Of a DNA stretch of 7,504 bases, positions 6,044-7,504 are shown piece after piece. How positions within the stretch are numbered: the first letter of the stretch is position 1; each line of letters starts with the position of its first letter. The DNA lies in NCBI GenBank assembly GCA_024636105.1, contig JAGXHO010000217.1:1-7504 (forward strand), in the 5' to 3' direction. The notes under the pieces are model-generated. The model worked only from the letters and a program-made list of their open reading frames with translations, had not been told where the DNA came from and did not search any database. This DNA is from Trueperaceae bacterium. Lineage in GTDB: Bacteria; Deinococcota; Deinococci; Deinococcales; Trueperaceae. A program made the position numbers and the translations under genes.

Positions 6044-7087
6044 ATGACGCTTTCCGACGCCCCGCCCATCGGCGCCGTGCCCCCCCGCGGCCCGCGGCCC
6101 CGCGTGTTCTCGGGCATGCAGCCCACCAGCGACCTCCACCTCGGCAACTACCTCGGTGCGCTGCGCCACTGGGTGGCGGGCCAGGACGAGCGCGAGAACG
6201 TCTTCTGCGTGGTCGACCTGCACGCGCTCACCATCCCCGAGGCGATCGACCCGGTGCAGTTGCGCGACCGCAGCCGTTCGGTCGCCGCGATGTACCTCGC
6301 TGCCGGGGTCGACCCCGACGCCGCGACGCTCTTCGTCCAGTCGCACGTCCCGGAGCACACGGAGTGCGCCTGGCTCCTGAACTGCGTCACCCCGCTCGGT
6401 TGGCTCCAGCGCATGACCCAGTTCAAAGCCAAGACCGACGGGCGCGAGTCGATCGGCACCGGTCTGCTCGACTACCCGGTGCTGCAGGCGGCCGACATCT
6501 TGCTCTACGACACCGACGAGGTGCCCGTGGGCGAGGACCAGGTGCAGCACATCGAGCTGACGCGCGACATCGCGGTACGCTTCCACCACCTGTTCGGCGA
6601 GGTGTTCGTGCTCCCCAAAGCGGTCGTGCCCAAGAGCGGCGCACGCGTCATGGGCCTCGACGAGCCGACCGTGAAGATGAGCAAGTCGATCGCCGACGAG
6701 CGCCCGGGGCACGCGGTGCGCTTGCTCGACCCTCCGAACGCGATCCGCAAGGCGATCATGAGCGCCGTCACCGACTCGGAGCGCGAGACCCGCTTCGAGC
6801 ACGCCTCGCCCGGCGTGCGCAACCTGCTCGCCATCTGGCAGGTGCTCGACGGGCGGCCCATGTCGGAGCTCGAGAACGAGGTCGATGGCAAGGGCTACGG
6901 GGCGCTCAAGAAGGCGGTCGTCGAGGTCGTCGTCGACGCGCTCGCCCCCATCCAGGCGCGCTACGCGGAGCTTCAGGCCGACCCGGCCGAGCTCGACGCG
7001 CTGTTGGCGCGCGGCGCCGAACGTGCCCGCGGCACCGCCGCCGCCACCCTCGCGCGCGTAAAGGCGGCGGTCGGGGTCGGCGCCTGA
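6044..7087 (+). CDS. trpS: Tryptophanyl-tRNA synthetase
   Basis: A class I aminoacyl-tRNA synthetase of 347 residues, a normal length, that charges tRNA-Trp in the cytoplasm. The HIGH-type motif is HLGN (32-35) within FSGMQPTSDLHLGNYLGAL, and the KMSKS loop is intact at 211-215. The tryptophan/ATP pocket and dimer signatures include LLDYPVLQAADILLYD (141-156) and PVGEDQVQHIELTRDIAVRF (161-180). The ATG at 6044 gives an 18-20 residue proline-rich N-terminal extension compared with members that start just before RVFSG; M25 is too late because it lies inside the conserved block. The start is supported by the TAGACT box 7 bases upstream. The gap after the amylase gene is 62 bases, so this is a new transcription unit that continues into the metalloenzyme gene through a CTGA overlap. 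No tryptophan-responsive leader or T-box fits in the short gap. Confidence 0.96.
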   Translation: MTLSDAPPIGAVPPRGPRPRVFSGMQPTSDLHLGNYLGALRHWVAGQDERENVFCVVDLHALTIPEAIDPVQLRDRSRSVAAMYLAAGVDPDAATLFVQSHVPEHTECAWLLNCVTPLGWLQRMTQFKAKTDGRESIGTGLLDYPVLQAADILLYDTDEVPVGEDQVQHIELTRDIAVRFHHLFGEVFVLPKAVVPKSGARVMGLDEPTVKMSKSIADERPGHAVRLLDPPNAIRKAIMSAVTDSERETRFEHASPGVRNLLAIWQVLDGRPMSELENEVDGKGYGALKKAVVEVVVDALAPIQARYAELQADPAELDALLARGAERARGTAAATLARVKAAVGVGA

Positions 7088-7504
7088 GCCATCCCGTCCT
7101 GCTGCTCTTCCTCGACGGCGTCGGCCTCGGCGCCGACGACCCCGACGTCAACCCGTTCGTCCGCGCCCCGACCCCGGCCCTGACGGCGCTCGCCGGCGCG
7201 CGCTGGACGGACGCCTGGGCGGACGGGGTCGTCGCCGGGTCAGCGCGCGCGGCGGGCGCGCTCGACGCGTCCTTCGACCACGCCCACCTGCCGCAATCGG
7301 CGACCGGCCAGACCGCGCTGCTCACCGGCCGCGACGCCGTCGCCGCCATGGGGCGGCCGTACGGACCGTGGCCGGGGCCGACGCTGGCGGCGCTGCTCGA
7401 AGCCGACGGTCTCTTCCACGACGCCGCGCGCGTCGGCGGCGGCGTGCTCGCGAACGCCTACCCGCAGGGCTACCTGGAAGCGCTGGCCGCACCGGCGGGC
7501 GTGC
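7084..7504 (+). CDS. Metalloenzyme-superfamily (alkaline phosphatase-like) protein, N-terminal part, CTG start
   Basis: Partial gene, open at the right edge; 140 codons are visible. The frame begins ..HPVLLLFLDGVGLG, the first metal-ligand block of the alkaline phosphatase/phosphopentomutase/iPGM superfamily (D11 if CTG is codon 1). Further family-like blocks are NPF with APTPALTALAG (23-38), LPQSATGQTALLTG (69-82), whose Ser/Thr should hold the phosphoryl-accepting nucleophile, and NAYPQGYLEAL (124-134). Comparable proteins are usually annotated only as metalloenzyme domain or hypothetical; substrate is unknown. No in-frame ATG, GTG or TTG precedes the first motif: codons back to 6961 contain none, and the first in-frame ATG (7348) falls after the nucleophile block. 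CTG at 7084-7086, overlapping the trpS stop as CTGA, is the only sensible start. No Shine-Dalgarno is clear, so expression by coupling to trpS is inferred. Confidence 0.78.
   Translation, partial: MSHPVLLLFLDGVGLGADDPDVNPFVRAPTPALTALAGARWTDAWADGVVAGSARAAGALDASFDHAHLPQSATGQTALLTGRDAVAAMGRPYGPWPGPTLAALLEADGLFHDAARVGGGVLANAYPQGYLEALAAPAGV

Noticed and set aside
1..7504. Search for CRISPR arrays, insertion sequences, toxin-antitoxin or phage genes, and retron or group II elements
   Set aside because: No spaced repeats, terminal inverted repeats, transposase motifs or small unexplained genes were seen; nearly every base lies in a housekeeping gene or a short gap.

Overview
The window is a very GC-rich, densely packed bacterial chromosomal segment made of ordinary housekeeping genes, with no mobile element, CRISPR array or defence module visible. 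Several traits suggest a Deinococcota-like (Deinococcus/Truepera-type) bacterium: extreme GC content, an M29 metallo-aminopeptidase, and start codons lying a few bases after a TANNNT -10 box without a Shine-Dalgarno sequence, which is typical of leaderless mRNAs in that phylum. This placement is an inference. The two-subunit type of glycyl-tRNA synthetase at the left edge does not fit it neatly, and another high-GC phylum is possible.

Layout. The 3' end of glyS (1-387, +) runs into a strong GC hairpin (416-450), which also ends a tRNA-Leu(CAG) gene reading the other way (454-540, -). The tRNA has a recognisable sigma70-type promoter (589-618, -). Next comes an M29 aminopeptidase gene (672-1760, -), divergent from a four-gene plus-strand operon across only 48 bp; that gap carries a 9-bp direct repeat with 11-bp period. 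The operon is rluB-type pseudouridine synthase (1809-2642), hpt hypoxanthine phosphoribosyltransferase (2639-3202), a membrane-anchored M23 peptidase (3199-4365) and an exported GH13 alpha-amylase-type glycosidase (4362-5981). Each of the three junctions is a 4-base ATGA stop/start overlap. After a 62-bp gap, trpS (6044-7087) has its own TAGACT box 7 bases before its ATG. It overlaps, through CTGA, the start of a metalloenzyme-superfamily (alkaline phosphatase-like) gene that runs off the right edge (7084-7504) and appears to begin with CTG.

How the genes work together. Translation is the main theme: glyS, trpS, tRNA-Leu and rRNA pseudouridylation. Purine salvage, peptide turnover, cell-wall remodelling and alpha-glucan breakdown are added to it. 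The four-gene operon mixes unrelated functions, and the tight overlaps point to translational coupling rather than a shared pathway. No exciting new system was found. The most checkable oddities are the CTG start, the leaderless promoters, the repeat between the divergent genes, and the poorly characterised metalloenzyme.
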